DNA from: Lichtheimia corymbifera B2541
Taxonomy: Eukaryota; Mucoromycota; Mucoromycetes; Mucorales; Lichtheimiaceae
Reading direction: 5' to 3'
Length of the DNA: 64,000 nt
Assembly: GCA_000697475.1 (NCBI GenBank)
Contig: JNEU01001006.1
Location: 310,001 to 374,000 of the forward strand
Position numbers and translations under genes: made by a program. Under the pieces are notes generated by a model that did not search any database, had not been told where the DNA came from, and saw only the letters and a list, made by a program, of their open reading frames with translations. Below, piece after piece: positions 39,549 to 51,825 of this stretch (position 1 is the stretch's first letter; each line of letters begins with the position of its first letter).

Positions 39549-41033
39549 TCATTCCCCACTCCCCAATCACGACTAGCGACATGTTAATACCCATTCCCCT
39601 CATACTTCTTTTGATTTGTTTGTAACTTGTATAAAAAAAAGGATTGCATATATTCACACAAACACTCGCAAATGGAAAAAGAGTCATGATGCTTCTAATG
39701 TACGCGGTATACACAACATTTGCATTGACAGGCAAGACAACATGGATACACAAAAATTGAAAAAACGACCAGTGCATATCGGCATATTTGTCGGCATTGA
39801 CAACGAGAACCGCGCGCGGGCATACAAGAGAGATTAGGATTTGGGGAATATGGTGCGCACAGACTGAAGAACATACCGATCATCTGAAAGAGAGTAAAGA
39901 TGCGATGGTTTTGTCATGGATGTAATATGTGAGTGAATGATCGAATGTCCAAGTCTTAAGGGGTATGAATAAATAAAAACCATGCATAATGAGGTGGGTG
40001 TGAACAAAGGAGGAAATAGAGGGGGGGAACATCATGCGCCCACCAAAACTCGTAAATGTAAAAAGACAAGAGAATGTTGGGGGAGTAAAGGATAAAGCAC
40101 AGGGCAACGATAAAGGAAAAGCGTGCAAAAACGGAGAGCTCGAGGATGTATAAGTGTGTGTGAGAGGATAATGCAAAAGGAATATGTACATGTATGAACA
40201 CATTCATCCAATAAAGTAATAATAAACAAGGAGCATTACACGGATCTACGGTATGGGTGTTTTCATGCAATCCAACCCAACCTCCTCTCCTACCCCCTTT
40301 CCGGCATCGTCTTTCTCACTCGTCTACAATGCACCCTGGGCATATACACAAAGCAAAACGTGAAAAGCTTGATAAGGGAGAGCAGATTTGTGGGGGGTGG
40401 TGGTGGATTACAAGGGGGGTGGTGATAAGTGAAAGAACACACACTTGTGAGGATTGATCAAGCCCTTTTTCCCTTTTTCTGTTTAAGGGTCATGTGCCAT
40501 GTGCTTCTTCATGTCATAGGTGTGAGTGTGTTCATTTGTGTGCCTGTGTGTGTGTGTTACATGGCCCGTGTGTATGTGAAAGCAGCAGCACATTGATGGA
40601 ACAATCAAAGCATGCGTACATGTATGTCACATAGATTGAGATATGCAAGAAAGGGTAATGAAGGAAGCGAGATCAAGCTTGCACAATTTCATCACGTCGC
40701 GTGCATTCAATAAACCCATTCTTTCGGTCTCGGATACAAAAATTCCTTCCCGCCAAATGTAATCACCCACTGTTGTGCTCCCCAAAAAGGGCAACTCCAT
40801 CCATCTGGGACCTTTTTCAGTGCCTCCTTGTCGCATTGACCTGTTCCATAACATACCTCGTGTGCGTATAACTTGCCCTCGTTTCTTCCCTTTTCTCTTC
40901 TTTTTTCTTTCTCTTTCTTACACTCTTCTTGCTCTTGCAGCATCAACCTCACTTTTTTTTATTCTTCTTCAACTATTGGTCTCTTGCATAATCTTAGCTT
41001 GTACATCACCCCTTTTTATCTTGTAATACCAAA
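39549..41033. other. Intergenic, Rap-GAP 3' side to NOL4-like promoter
   Basis: About 1.5 kb. Has a GTGTGT run (about 40535-40560) and a pyrimidine-rich leader (40885-40985). Open frames here lack conserved features; nothing coding was supported. Confidence 0.5.
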
Positions 41034-42421
41034 ATGTCAACCATCCCACAGGACTTGAGTTACACTACCACCACTACCATGACACCAGGCTTAATGCGAT
41101 CAGGTAGCAGCTCCTCTTCATCTGGTGGAGGCTCGATTATCACCAGCCCCACTGATGATGCAGCCCTTGATTTTACCGTTCCGGCTACAACTTCAGCGTC
41201 GCCCACTTACCCTTTGACATGTTACAATCCCGTTTCATTGTCTTCATGCCCCTCAGCTCCAACGGATGCAACAGTTGCAGCTGCCGCTGCCGCTGCTGCC
41301 GCTTTGAACGACAAAAGTCAATTTCCTTCTGCAACTGAATTTGATCGCATCGTTAATGACTATCTGCGAAACCTGTCAAGCAAGAAGCGTGATAAGGCAC
41401 TTGTCGATCATAAGCGATACCAACTTATTTTATGTGTGCTCAAGGATCCACGTAATACATCCATTTCCACAGCTCAATTTCGATTTTGGGTAAAAAAGAT
41501 GTTCCAACTGGTGGACAAGGATGTCGTTTATCATGACAACAAACCCGTTGCCATGCGTGAGCAAATCTATTCCATCTTGGTGACAGCGCACAGACAAGCT
41601 CATCATGGTGGTCGAGATAAGACATCAGCTTTGGTATGATTCATCAATGATCAAAATAATAGCAATGAGAAAGGAATGCTTATTGATGTTGCTAGGTTCG
41701 TAAGCGATATTCATGGATCCCAAAGGAATTGATTGCCCGGTTTGTACGACATTGTCCATTTTGCATTACGCGACGAAACGGATGTGGCAGCCCACCCACA
41801 GTCGATGTCAGCACTCCTGATACACCTTTGGATGATATCAAGGAGGAGCCACAATCGCAAATGCAGCAACATCTTGATTATACACATTTGGCTCAAGAGC
41901 AACAGCAACAGCAACAACAACCAACTTCATGGTGGTATCAACAGCCTGATATGTTTCAAGTGAGCAGCCATGACAACCAAGCACTCGGCAATGGATCATC
42001 GAGCTGTTTCCAATGGCCGGCAATGGGCCGACGACCAAGTAACTTTGTACCATCGTATTATTATAGTATGCCGGCTCACACTCGGCCTGATATGTTGATC
42101 TCCTCACCACACGACCCACAAGGCAATGCATGCTCTGTTGCAGCTGCAGCTGCAGCAATGGCTGTTAGCAGTGCTGCTTCCTCTTCATACATGCTCAACC
42201 ATTATCGCCCATTATCACCTTGCTCTTCACTCTCATCATCATCTCCACGTGATGAATTCCCCCCTTGTTCTTCCACACCTAATACTACTACTACTACTAC
42301 TATGCAACAACACCATCACAATAACTACTACTCCTCCACATCCAACCATACTACCATGTCTCCTTATGCTCTCGACCTTTCACCTATTGACTTCTTTAAC
42401 CCAGCCTCCTCCACGCAATAA
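41034..42421 (+). CDS. NOL4-like protein with integrase-type HHCC zinc finger
   Basis: Exons 41034-41633 and 41696-42421 give 441 aa. A Ser/Thr/Ala-rich start is followed by a helical block, KRYQLILCVLKDP, then STAQFRFWVKKMFQLV, as in the animal NOL4 family. Next is IYSILVTAHRQAHHGGRDKTSALVRKRYSWIP and FVRHCPFC: His pairs followed by C-X2-C, the H2C2 zinc-binding fold found at the N-terminus of gypsy-type integrases. No integrase catalytic core follows; the rest is Gln/Ser/Thr/His-rich, looking like an activation region. The likely history is exaptation of a retroelement integrase finger for a nuclear role. Family identity is by eye. Confidence 0.6.
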
Positions 42422-43834
42422 TTTTAATCTTCCATCTATTATTTTGTCACCCATATCATTCATCCATCCGCATCCCCCTTGCCCTTCCCTTCCTCCCTTC
42501 CTTGTTTGTCTATGCTTTCATTTACATCGTACATATGTTTATTTGCCCTTTTCGTTTTTTCTTTTGTTTCCTGTCCAATCTCTCTTGAACACATTCACAC
42601 TCACACTTGCTATCAAAACAACCATTTTTAGTAGTCATCTTTCGTACAACCTTTTTAATGACAACACACATACAAAACAAAAAAATCCACCAACAACGTG
42701 CATCAACAACACTTTTCTCCTCCCCACTGGAAGCACTTTTTTATGCAAACCCGGCTGCAAAAACCTAACATAAAAAAATCTTGTGTATTCACCTCCATCA
42801 GCTTGAATAAAAGAGAGCACCTTTTGGCCTCCATTAGCCATATTTAGTCGCTATCTTATCATGCAATGAATCAGACGTACTTAAGTTAAGTCCTTGTCTT
42901 GAGTATCACAATGAAAATGGCATTACAGAAAAAGAGGAACAAAGAGACTCTAAGTAAAGATCGCATTCTTAATTGAAATAAGTTGCTGGAAGCAGCAGCA
43001 GAGCAGCTTGATTGCTTTGGTTTGTATATATAGGAACCAGGATAGTGCAAAGGTGGAGCGTGATTGCTGATATCAATGTAGTTGAATCATCATTGGTGTT
43101 TACAGTACTCGAATAAGTATATGCATAAAAGAGAGGCGTGTTGTACTTCGAATACAGCGTTTGCTTAAGACACAATGAATCAATCAAATTCTTTCTTTTC
43201 CTATTATTACAGCATTTACAAGTGGTCCATAAGTCGCTCTATAACACTTGCTTAAAGCTCACACATGACAAAGTCCAACTCAGGAAGATGAACAATTTCT
43301 TACACTATAGCAACTTTGGAATGGTGGGCAACCCAATGTCATATCCGCTAAAGTTACTCTTTAATCCAATACCATCACAAGAGATAAACTGGGCACGAGA
43401 TTGAGAAGTATGTACAATGGATCGCTTTAATGGAGATGCATCGATATGGGAAGTGTCTAATCTTTGGGAGTGCATTGTGCTAAGATGGATGTGAAGTGGC
43501 ACTTGATTGATGCGAGATGGGGTATCATCCACAAGACATGGATCCGGATGATGATAGTTTTAGATGGTTGACAGGTCGCACAAAGGATGATGATATTAGC
43601 TGCCATGGAATAGCACCAATCGTTCAGGATGATAGCATCAAGCACAATGGTACACGTTGATAATGAATACACACTTTTCCACGCGTCATATATATACCCA
43701 TTTCCTCCCATCCCACGTATCAAACCAATAACCAGAGTCATATATATAGGAAACTGTATGTATTGAAAGCAAGTTGCTACACGTAAATAAAGCTGCTTCT
43801 ATACAATGGCTAGCTGCTGTCTACGTTAAAAAAG
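42422..43834. other. 3' UTR and gene-free stretch before repeat A
   Basis: The first 440 bp look like the NOL4-like 3' UTR (AATAAA at about 42808). Parts of it recur in diverged form at 46.2-46.5 kb. From 43.0 to 43.8 kb I see no gene. Confidence 0.5.
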
Positions 43835-44880
43835 GGGTGCAAGGCATGCTGCTGCAAGTAGCTGAGACAATGGAGTAAAGACCTTGCTAATAAAAGCTGC
43901 TGCAATGAACGCTGTTACGTTTGATCGAGGTCGACGACTGTACAAGAGAAGGTGTCGTGTCAAGAAACGCTGGTGTTGTCGTGGGCTGCACACGCCATGA
44001 AGTTGCCATTCAGTTAAAGACAATTGGATCAAGACAGTCGCAGGATTGACATGATGGGTTGAAGCAGGACAATCGTTTGCAGGTTGTAGTTGTACTTGAA
44101 TGGGGCAACAGTTGGGGATGGTTGGAAGAGACGAAAAAACTTCAAGTGGAAGAGCTGGAAATTAAGTTGGGTACGCTGTCAGACAAATCCATGGACACTA
44201 TATATTACTGCTTGATTTTAAGATTATCCATTTCGAACCTCAAACTTTCACACAATATGCTCCAAGTCATGCTGATCAACTCTGTATTAATAATGAACCC
44301 ACACTTCATTCAAAGTTTTTGAATGGGAGGGTATAATGTGGGGTTTAGTATGGGCGGTCGGAAATGGGGTACGCGCCGGATTCATGGAAATGCCATCTAA
44401 TATGCATTACCTTGGAATTGCCCATTTTGAACATCAAACTTGGTAAGAAGGTTCTCTGAGTCATGCTGGTCAACTCCATTCATTTAAAACCGAATGCTTC
44501 ATTATCATAATTCAATGAATCCGGCGGTCCAAATATAGGGGTGATGATGGACGGACGGAATGCAAGTAAGGTACATAGTGGACACCCCCGCGGTTGCCCA
44601 CCTCCATTATGAAACTTGGTCAGACGGTGGGCTTCGACATGCTGATCAATTCCATTCAAATAAAAACCACATGCTTCGTTGTGAGAAATAAAATGGGAGC
44701 GTCCGACGATGAATGGACGGAATATATATATAGGATGAACGGCCCCTAAGCTCGAGATTGCCCACCACAAACTTGAAACTTTCACACAAGTTGCTCTTGG
44801 ACATTCTAATCAACTTTGTCTTAATCAAGATCCCATCCTTTAGTATGGAGATTTTGAGTGGGAGGATCCAAATATCGGAA
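43835..44880. repeat. Repeat A: inverted partner of repeat B at 59.9-61.0 kb
   Basis: Reverse complement of this block resembles 59905-61020. The left part (43835-44190) is a conserved non-modular tail; on the minus strand it reads LSLTEWQLHGVC then RFLTRHLLLY, matched in B as LSLTEWQVHGVC and RFLTRHLRLY. The right part holds four modules of about 120 bp starting near 44225, 44412, 44590 and 44755, each with a GAAACTT-CACACAAG or CAAACTTGGT-AGAAGGT block, then CATGCTGATCAACT, then a CTTCATTAT-like block. The modules have diverged, so the array is old. Boundaries are approximate. Confidence 0.8.
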
Positions 44881-45865
44881 AGGCTATAAATGGTCGAGAG
44901 GAGAAGTAGCATGTATGGTATCATCTAGCCTTTATTATGCCGATTCATGCATGGACAACATTACACAAGAAGGGCCTTCAGATATAATCTTGGCATAGCC
45001 ACCCACTACTATATCAGCTCATGCACCGATTTATCAATGCATCATCATCCCCAACAAACATTTATCACTCTTTGTGGTAACAGAAATACCCACGCCCACC
45101 ATCCACATATAAACGAGGAGGATGTTGTCGCCTCCTATCGTGCACCCACGCACCTCTTTCTTCCTTCATATCACTCTTTGGTTGCTTACAAGCTCATTGT
45201 CCCAGGTTTGTGAGTATCTCATTTCTTTCATCTTGTGAGTAAACGCTGATTTTTGGGGTCATTCATATTAGTGCTTCATTGTTATCCTGGTTTCATTATC
45301 GTCATCGCGATGATATGGGGTTCTTTGTAATGAGGTAAAGCTTGACCACATTGTTTGATGAATCGCATACTCATACACCATTCATATAGCTATTTCCGGT
45401 GATGCTTTTGAGAAAGATGGATTCGGCGACATGGTGTACCATCGTATGCGCAAATAGCAGAACCGACCGGTGAGCTTCATGCGGGGCTTAATCAAGTACT
45501 CCCGCAATGTTTTTTGATCAGCATCATGTTCAGCCAATAGCTGTGGCAATCGGAATGGCAACAAAACAAGAGAAATGGGTATGGAGGCAGCAGCTGCGCT
45601 TCTAATCTTGCGCAGAGCATAGATCGTGATATGGCGATACATGCCTTCGTGCATTGTCACAATCGGGCTTGTACCACACAAGCATCGGCCAGGAACTGAC
45701 CTGATGAGCAAAGCGGTTTTGAACAACTGCGCGGTCACCGAAATGTTCATGGGGCCGTCGTTGGTATGGCAACTGCTATCTTTATATCACTTACTCGCAG
45801 CTAACTCTTACTAATAGGATCTAACTGCAAGGGCAAGCACAGTTGCCGACCAACAGAATGGGTGG

Positions 45866-46156
45866 ATGGCCGTCGTGGTGATATCTTGTACGCACCTGCG
45901 GAGCCAGCTACTACTGCCATGCCCACCTGTCGTTGTAGAAATACAACACACTGTCAATGCGTCCTACATGCGTCGTTTGGTGAATTACTGCGGACATGTT
46001 TTTGATGAATACTACGTTGAGCCGATAGCGATCACCATTGAAATCAACACCACCAGCAACGAAATCAGCAACAAGGTGACAGCTGCACCTAAGGTCCAAT
46101 ATTTCACAAAGTTGCCCAGCGACTATTGGGCACAGCATCACTATTCCTATCATTGA
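45866..46156 (+). pseudogene. Remnant of a multicopy Mucoromycota PD-(D/E)XK-like protein
   Basis: This frame carries PPVVVEIQHTVNASYMRRL, VNYCGHVFDEYYVEPIAITIEI and LPSDYWAQH. Many multicopy Mucoromycota hypothetical proteins share the P-V-(V/L)-VEIQ-TV--A--RRL---Y pattern, which looks like the D-EXK-type core of a restriction-like nuclease fold (VEIQ). The upstream part (IDWVDGRRGDILYAP-like, about 45845-45900) is in another frame, and no full-length frame exists. I treat it as a decayed copy, probably transposon-linked. The family name is inferred from recollection, not a search. Confidence 0.4.
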
Positions 46157-46189
46157 CCTCCCTTTGATTTCGCATTTGGTAACACCTGC

Positions 46190-46470
46190 CAACTTTGTAT
46201 CAACACGACCCACAACGCAATGCAGCAGTGCAGCTTCCTTCTCATGCATCCTCTTATATGCAGATGCATGTCTCTGTAAATAATCGCAGCAGCACACCAT
46301 CCAAGAACAGTATGCCACATACAAAAAGACCACCAACCATGTTTACAAGCATTCTTATGCAAAGGCGTATGCAAATATACCTAACAGAGAAAATTCACTG
46401 TATTCACATTCATCATCTTTAATAAAAAGGGGCATGTTTTTCTATCATCTAGTGGCTATTGTTATCCGTG
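46190..46470 (+). pseudogene. Diverged partial copy of NOL4-like gene 3' end
   Basis: ACACGACCCACAACGCAATG here matches ACACGACCCACAAGGCAATG in NOL4-like exon 2 (near 42110). GCAGTGCAGCTTCC and CTCATGCATCCTC track the following coding sequence after a short deletion. Further on, CACATACAAAA, CCACCAAC, TATGCAAA, ACCTAACA and TGTATTCAC-T-CATCA-CTT-AATAAAA follow the order of the NOL4-like 3' UTR (42665-42815). It is therefore a truncated, internally deleted duplicate of a cellular gene end lying inside the repeat-rich region. It has no intact frame. Confidence 0.55.
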
Positions 46471-46647
46471 TATATGGGGATGGGACCAGCAGGGAGCCGT
46501 GAGATAAAAGGATCAGGTTTGATGATTGATACATGGAGCACAAAGAAATTGAAAGCGGATGGAGCTGGCAGCATCGGCATAGGAGGAGCTTGATTGATTT
46601 GCTGAGACTGCTCTGATTTGAAAACCCAAACTTTTCTTTCACATCCC

Positions 46648-48545
46648 ATGACTGATACCAGCAATACTAGCGTTGCACCCACCGTGGTTCCAGTCGTATC
46701 CACTGTAGACGATATCACTGAAGACTTTCCTCATGTCCGTGCCGACCAATACGTGTTGATCCAAATGCCTAGTGGCAATGTCAAGATCGTCAGTCTTAAA
46801 CCCAACACGTGAGTCCTTTTAAACCGATCTATGCATACACCTCTCCCAATATCACTCACATGGTCACGATCGTAGCCAAGTCTCCCTCGGCAAGTTCGGC
46901 ACATTCAATTCGGATAACCTGATCGACAAGCCGTTTGGTGTTTCGTACGAGATCTATGACGATAAGGGTAGCATTCGGCCTGTGCGCAACTGGGCTCTTG
47001 ACGTTGTCGGTAAGTCAATGTTGGATGGATATGTATATATGGTGAGTAGGCGTGTATCTAATGGGGATATGTATTCTTATAGAGGAAACCAATGCCAACA
47101 ATCAAATGATTATCGACAACGCGGCAGTGCAAAAGCTATCCCATCAAGAAGTGGAAACACTCAAAGCCGAGAGCTTAAAGGGCAACCTGTCAAACGACGT
47201 ACGCGATAACACATTGTATGATCAATGCATGATATTCATTACGATATGGGTCATCTTTTAGGAAATCATTCAAAAGATCATCGCATCGCACGCTGAATTC
47301 GATAAGAAGACCGAGTTCTCAAAAGCCAAATACATTGAACGCAAAAAGAAAAAGTAGGTTACCGGTTGGATGTATATATTTGTGTGTGTGGATGCAATGG
47401 TATTCATGGTCAAAATTAGGTTTATGAAGGTGTTTACCCCTGTTCGGCCGACGTTGTATCAAATCAACGAGTTATTCTTCAACAAGAATCCAGAAAAGAT
47501 CAAGCAAGTCCATCCGCTTTATATACATATCATGGATTTTACTAACAAGCATGAGTAGGGGTCTGCGTGTGGATACTCTTTCACAAATCCTCAGTTTGGC
47601 CAATGTGCGATCCAATAGCAAGGTCCTGGTAGTTGACGACACACAAGGCCTTATCGTTTCTGCTGTCGCTGAGCGTATGGGTGGATACGGCACGGTTGTT
47701 GCTATTCATGATGGTGACAACCACAACTATGACGTTTTGCGATACATGAACTTTTCTCGACGTATCCTTGACACTATACACACAGTGCCATTATCCAAAA
47801 TCGACCCCGCTGATCCTAATGGTATGAGATGAATGCTCATTGGACAAGGGAAAATATAGTATTAATATGCTGATGTATGTAGATCCATTCGAGGAAAAGA
47901 CCCAAGAAGAAATTGATGCGATGGAAGAATTTGCACGTCGACGTTATGAGAGAAGGAAGAATGTGGCGGATGCCAAGGCAAGGAATCGTGAGTTACTATT
48001 TGAAGGCAAATTTGATGCGTAAGTGAGCAGGATACACGTTCATAAAGTATGACCACTGACATTAAGGAATCACAGATTGATTATATCCTCTCCATACGAA
48101 CCTTCCACGGTTGTCGAACGCCTATTCCCTTACATTTCTGGTTCAAGACGTATCGTCATTTATGGATTCACAAAGGATGTGCTTATCGATACAGCAGCAT
48201 GGATGCGTAAATCAACAAGTTACTTGTCAGTGGATATCTCAGAAAGCTCCTTGCGACAATATCAGGTATGTGAAGTTGGAGGGGGGGGGAGGAAGTTAAG
48301 CATGATGGCAGGATTTAACGCAATGGGATTGGTCATAGGTCTTACCAGGTCGGACGCACCCTGAGATGACTACCAGTGGTGGCGGTGGCTACTTGTTATC
48401 TGCACTCAAAGTCATTGATTGTCCTGAGGATATGGCCATTGTCTTCCAGAATGAGATGGATGCAAGGAAAAACAAGAAGCAAAAGCGTGATAAGAAGGCC
48501 AATGAATCGAAAAAGCAAAAAGAGCAACAACAACAACAATCATAA
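46648..48545 (+). CDS. trm6: tRNA (m1A58) methyltransferase non-catalytic subunit Trm6
   Basis: Nine exons (46648-46808, 46876-47009, 47083-47198, 47262-47353, 47420-47503, 47559-47821, 47883-48018, 48076-48265, 48339-48545) give 460 aa. Signatures of Gcd10/Trm6: FPHVRADQYVLIQMPSGNVK, LGKFGTFNSDNLIDKPFGVSYEI, PVRPTLYQINELFFNKNPEKI, GLRVDTLSQIL, and a degenerate Rossmann strand KVLVVDDTQGLIVSAVAERMGG without the AdoMet motif. The C-terminus has VLPGRTHPEMTTSGGGGYLL. Trm6 binds Trm61 and tRNA to methylate A58 in the nucleus. Intron 5 (47504-47558) is GC-AG with a GCAAGT donor; only that choice gives the conserved KIKGLRVDTL junction. The poly-Lys/Gln tail is typical. Confidence 0.93.
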
Positions 48546-48603
48546 TATGTGTAGTTTCTTTTTAATAATAATATTATAAAGTTGATATCTTGTATAGAAT
48601 AAT

Positions 48604-51025
48604 CTAAGGTGATGGGGGTTGTACAAGTTGAATGACTTCTCGAGAAAGTGCAGCGATGGATGTAGTTTTGATAATCTTTTCAGTCTTTTTCGTTTCAATC
48701 ACTTGCTTGATATCCAATGCTGACAATAGCTCGGCAACTGATGATTGTTCTGGTGCAAGGAAAACAAACTTGGCAATGGAAGCCAACAACCGATGTACTA
48801 GTAGTAGTGGGTAATAGTGAGTCGTATAGCCCCATCCATTGATATATAAAAAGAAAAAACTCACCAACTTCTTCGTCTGTTTCCTTGTTCAAAACATCCA
48901 TGACAGCACTCACGATCTCAATTTGCCAATCATCATCCTCCTGCTCTGGCATACCCGATAAGTAACCATCATCTTGCTCCTTCTTCAGGCGTTCATTGGC
49001 AACAGTCGTTGAGCAGTTGAAAGCAAGGGATGCTGCTGTTTGTCGCACCTGACTCTCAGGGGAAAGAAGGCTGTTGATCAAAAGTTGCGTCAAGGATGCA
49101 CGGTGGGAAGCGGTTGGTAGCGTGGAGGTGAAGTAGGTTGTGACAAGGTGTTCATGAGCAAACAGATTACAAGCCTACAATACTATATGAGTATATATGA
49201 CTATTAACATAGTCATCTTTTTAATTTACCACACGAAGCGTCATCAGCAGGGATGCCTTGGGTATACTTGTTTGCTTGTAACCATTCTCAATGACGCGTA
49301 CCAATTGTGAGCCTGAAACACCCAAAGTGTCATTAGCATCCTCCAATATCATCCACCAGCTGCTAGGTTGACTTACAGTCCTTCATGTAAAAATCGGCAG
49401 CGTGTTGTGTTGCTAGCAATGTCCGAAAGATATCCAACAATGGGAACTGGTGATCCATCGGGAGCTTATCCAAGAGCTTGTCTATGAGGTATATTTGTTA
49501 GTCTTTTGCAGGATTATCCAAGGTTACTAAGCTCACCTAGCAGCTGATGCCAATGCTGCATATCAAGTGACTTTGCATCATTTTGCTGTATAGCAGTTTT
49601 GCTTTGGGAAAGGGTGCGTTGCTCTTGTTCATTCAATTCAATCTTGTCTTGTTCTAGGAACGACTCGAGTTTGCCAAAGATCATGTCCGTTTTTCCAGGT
49701 GTGGCATACAGCACAGGCTTGTTGGGTAGGTTGACAACATTACGTAGCTGAATCTTGCGATGAGGATGCGCTATTTGCAACATGATATCAGCTTTCCCAT
49801 GCACATGCATAATTGGCATGACTTACGTGGATATGCCGTAAATAGTAATAGGTTGACAGAACTTTGCAGCTCGGCATAATTGGCACCTCGAAAGTCAGAA
49901 AACTAAAAGGAGAATGCATTGAGAATCCACTGATGTTGGCAATAACCTCCCATAATTACCTTTTGTCCTTGGTGGAAAAGCATGAAGGTGGGTGTTGCAC
50001 GAATACCATACTTTGATGCTGCATCAAATGCGACCGAGGTATCCACAATGACACCAAGGATTTTGATCTTTGTACCACCCGTCGAGTTCTTTTCCTCCAT
50101 TAACCTTTCAAAATCAGGCTTGATCATTCGACAAGGAGGACATGTAGCCGATGTGAAGAACACAACAACTGCCTTGTAAGATTGGATCCACTGTTCTAGG
50201 CTGGCAAGGTTTTGAGCTGTTTGCACGGGCTTAGGTGGAGCTGATATAGCTGCTGACGAGATATTCTGCAAAAGGGATTGGGCGTTGTCGGATGGTTGTG
50301 CTGAAGAAGGAGGTGGTGCGGTTGCTGAAGGTGCTGCTTGTTGAGATTGACCAAACATGTTCTCGATCATAGGAAGCATGGATTGACCAAAAGGGCTAAT
50401 ATGCCATATGTCAGATGAAACTCGAAATAGTGTCATTGCGTGTCCTTATGCTTACGTGTTCAAAAAGTCGGAAGGCAAACTTGTAATATGACTTGGGATG
50501 CTTTTGCCTGTCAAGAACTGACACATATTCTCGGAAAAGGTGTTGCAGTTGAAATCAAGCAAGTGGTACTTTTCAGGTCTATCACAAAGCACATCAATAA
50601 CATGTATTCATTACCAATATGATGATATAAACTTACGTAAACACACTGCGTTGACTCTCAATGTATTCCAATACCACCTCCGGAGGCAAATATGTCTCGC
50701 CCATATCAATGATCTCTAACGGTTGGCCATGATGCGTAGCACCTAACAACCCATATATGAATAAATGCCATCCACTATAAAAGTCGAGTTTTTACCTGGT
50801 GACGAAGTAAGGATGCCTTGACCGTAATAGAACTCTTGTCCAAAGACAACGACTGAAGTATGCCAAATGCCATCTTGTCAAGTAGGTACAATGTGTATTA
50901 GATATTGCTCATGTACCGGTCATGTTCCTCTTACCAATTTGTCGCCCTGTCAGAGACATTGACATTTGCTTGGCAAGTCCATTGGATAGGTCGTAAATGT
51001 AAAGCTTCACTGCTTCGCCTGTCAT
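48604..51025 (-). CDS. PPPDE (DeSI-like) peptidase-thioredoxin-PUL protein
   Basis: Eleven exons (50935-51025, 50796-50873, 50637-50742, 50456-50578, 49960-50395, 49827-49902, 49537-49770, 49377-49481, 49230-49312, 48865-49174, 48604-48797) give 611 aa. Domain 1 (residues 1-135) is PPPDE: VKLYIYDLSNG, IWHTSVVVFGQEFYYGQGI with the catalytic His, and LLDFNCNTFSENMCQFLTG with the catalytic Cys. Domain 2 (about 190-300) is a thioredoxin fold with CPPC (ATCPPCRMIKPDF) and ATPTFMLFHQGQK. Domain 3 (about 330-600) is an all-helical PUL domain of the PLAA/Ufd3 type, which binds Cdc48/p97. Fungal proteins with this triple layout are known; a ubiquitin/SUMO-linked, redox-sensitive role is inferred. It converges with trm6; the stops are 58 bp apart. 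Confidence 0.85.
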
Positions 51026-51825
51026 TTTCCAAAGAGATCGATTCGAAAGAGAGAGAAAGAGAAGACTGTGAATGGCTCGTAGGAACAATTGGCGTGTGCC
51101 TTGTTAAGCTGCCAAACTCAGCACGCCACGCACAACCCATTTCAACGACATGCATGTGTAACCTTGTCATTCATCTTGGGCTCTGGTGTAGCTAGGCTTG
51201 CATGATCCCTTACTATATACACATCAAATTCTCAGTACAGCAGTATATAAAGTATACATGTTATATGATGGGTTATTTGGAGGAAGATACTGGGCATTAG
51301 AGGGGGGGGTATGGATCAACAAGTACATAGCAACACAGCATTAACTTTGGATGATTGGAAGTCTTGTCATCGGGAATGGGAGTTGGTCTATTCATTTATT
51401 GTGCTCCAGTATGAGTGGCCTCTTGAATCCAAAACCATGTATAGAATGCTTTCATTATACGCGTAAAAATAACTACTATGGATACCTTTAAGGGAAAGGA
51501 GCAAGATGGTGTACTGCTTGGTGTCATGCTGTATGAAAGAGGAATCATCCATTGTTATTGATATAATGGGGCACGCATAAAAAGAAATGAACATGTGCCA
51601 ATTCTCCACTCAAATACAAAGGACAACGCCCTTCAGATTTATTGATCAATATCTACATAGCTATCTACATATGCAATGGATGATGATGGTGATAAGCAAT
51701 CGACCTTTCGAGAGACGTCGGAGAATCAAGTGCATTTACTCAGTGAGGCATCCCAAACATAAACCTTGGGAGGAGGTGTTTCTTTAAGCAATGAAAGTGC
51801 TCCGACTTGCACAGTCTTTCACCCA
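51026..51825. other. Divergent promoter region
   Basis: About 800 bp between the PPPDE and URI genes. A G homopolymer (51301-51308) is visible. No coding sequence was supported. Confidence 0.5.

Noticed and set aside
39880..40270. Overlapping minus-strand open frames after the Rap-GAP gene
   Set aside because: Composition-driven Ser/Leu/Phe frames without conserved motifs; likely UTR or intergenic.
45382..45750. Minus-strand 122-codon open frame
   Set aside because: No recognisable motif; it lies within decayed repeat-associated DNA and I could not connect it to an intact gene.
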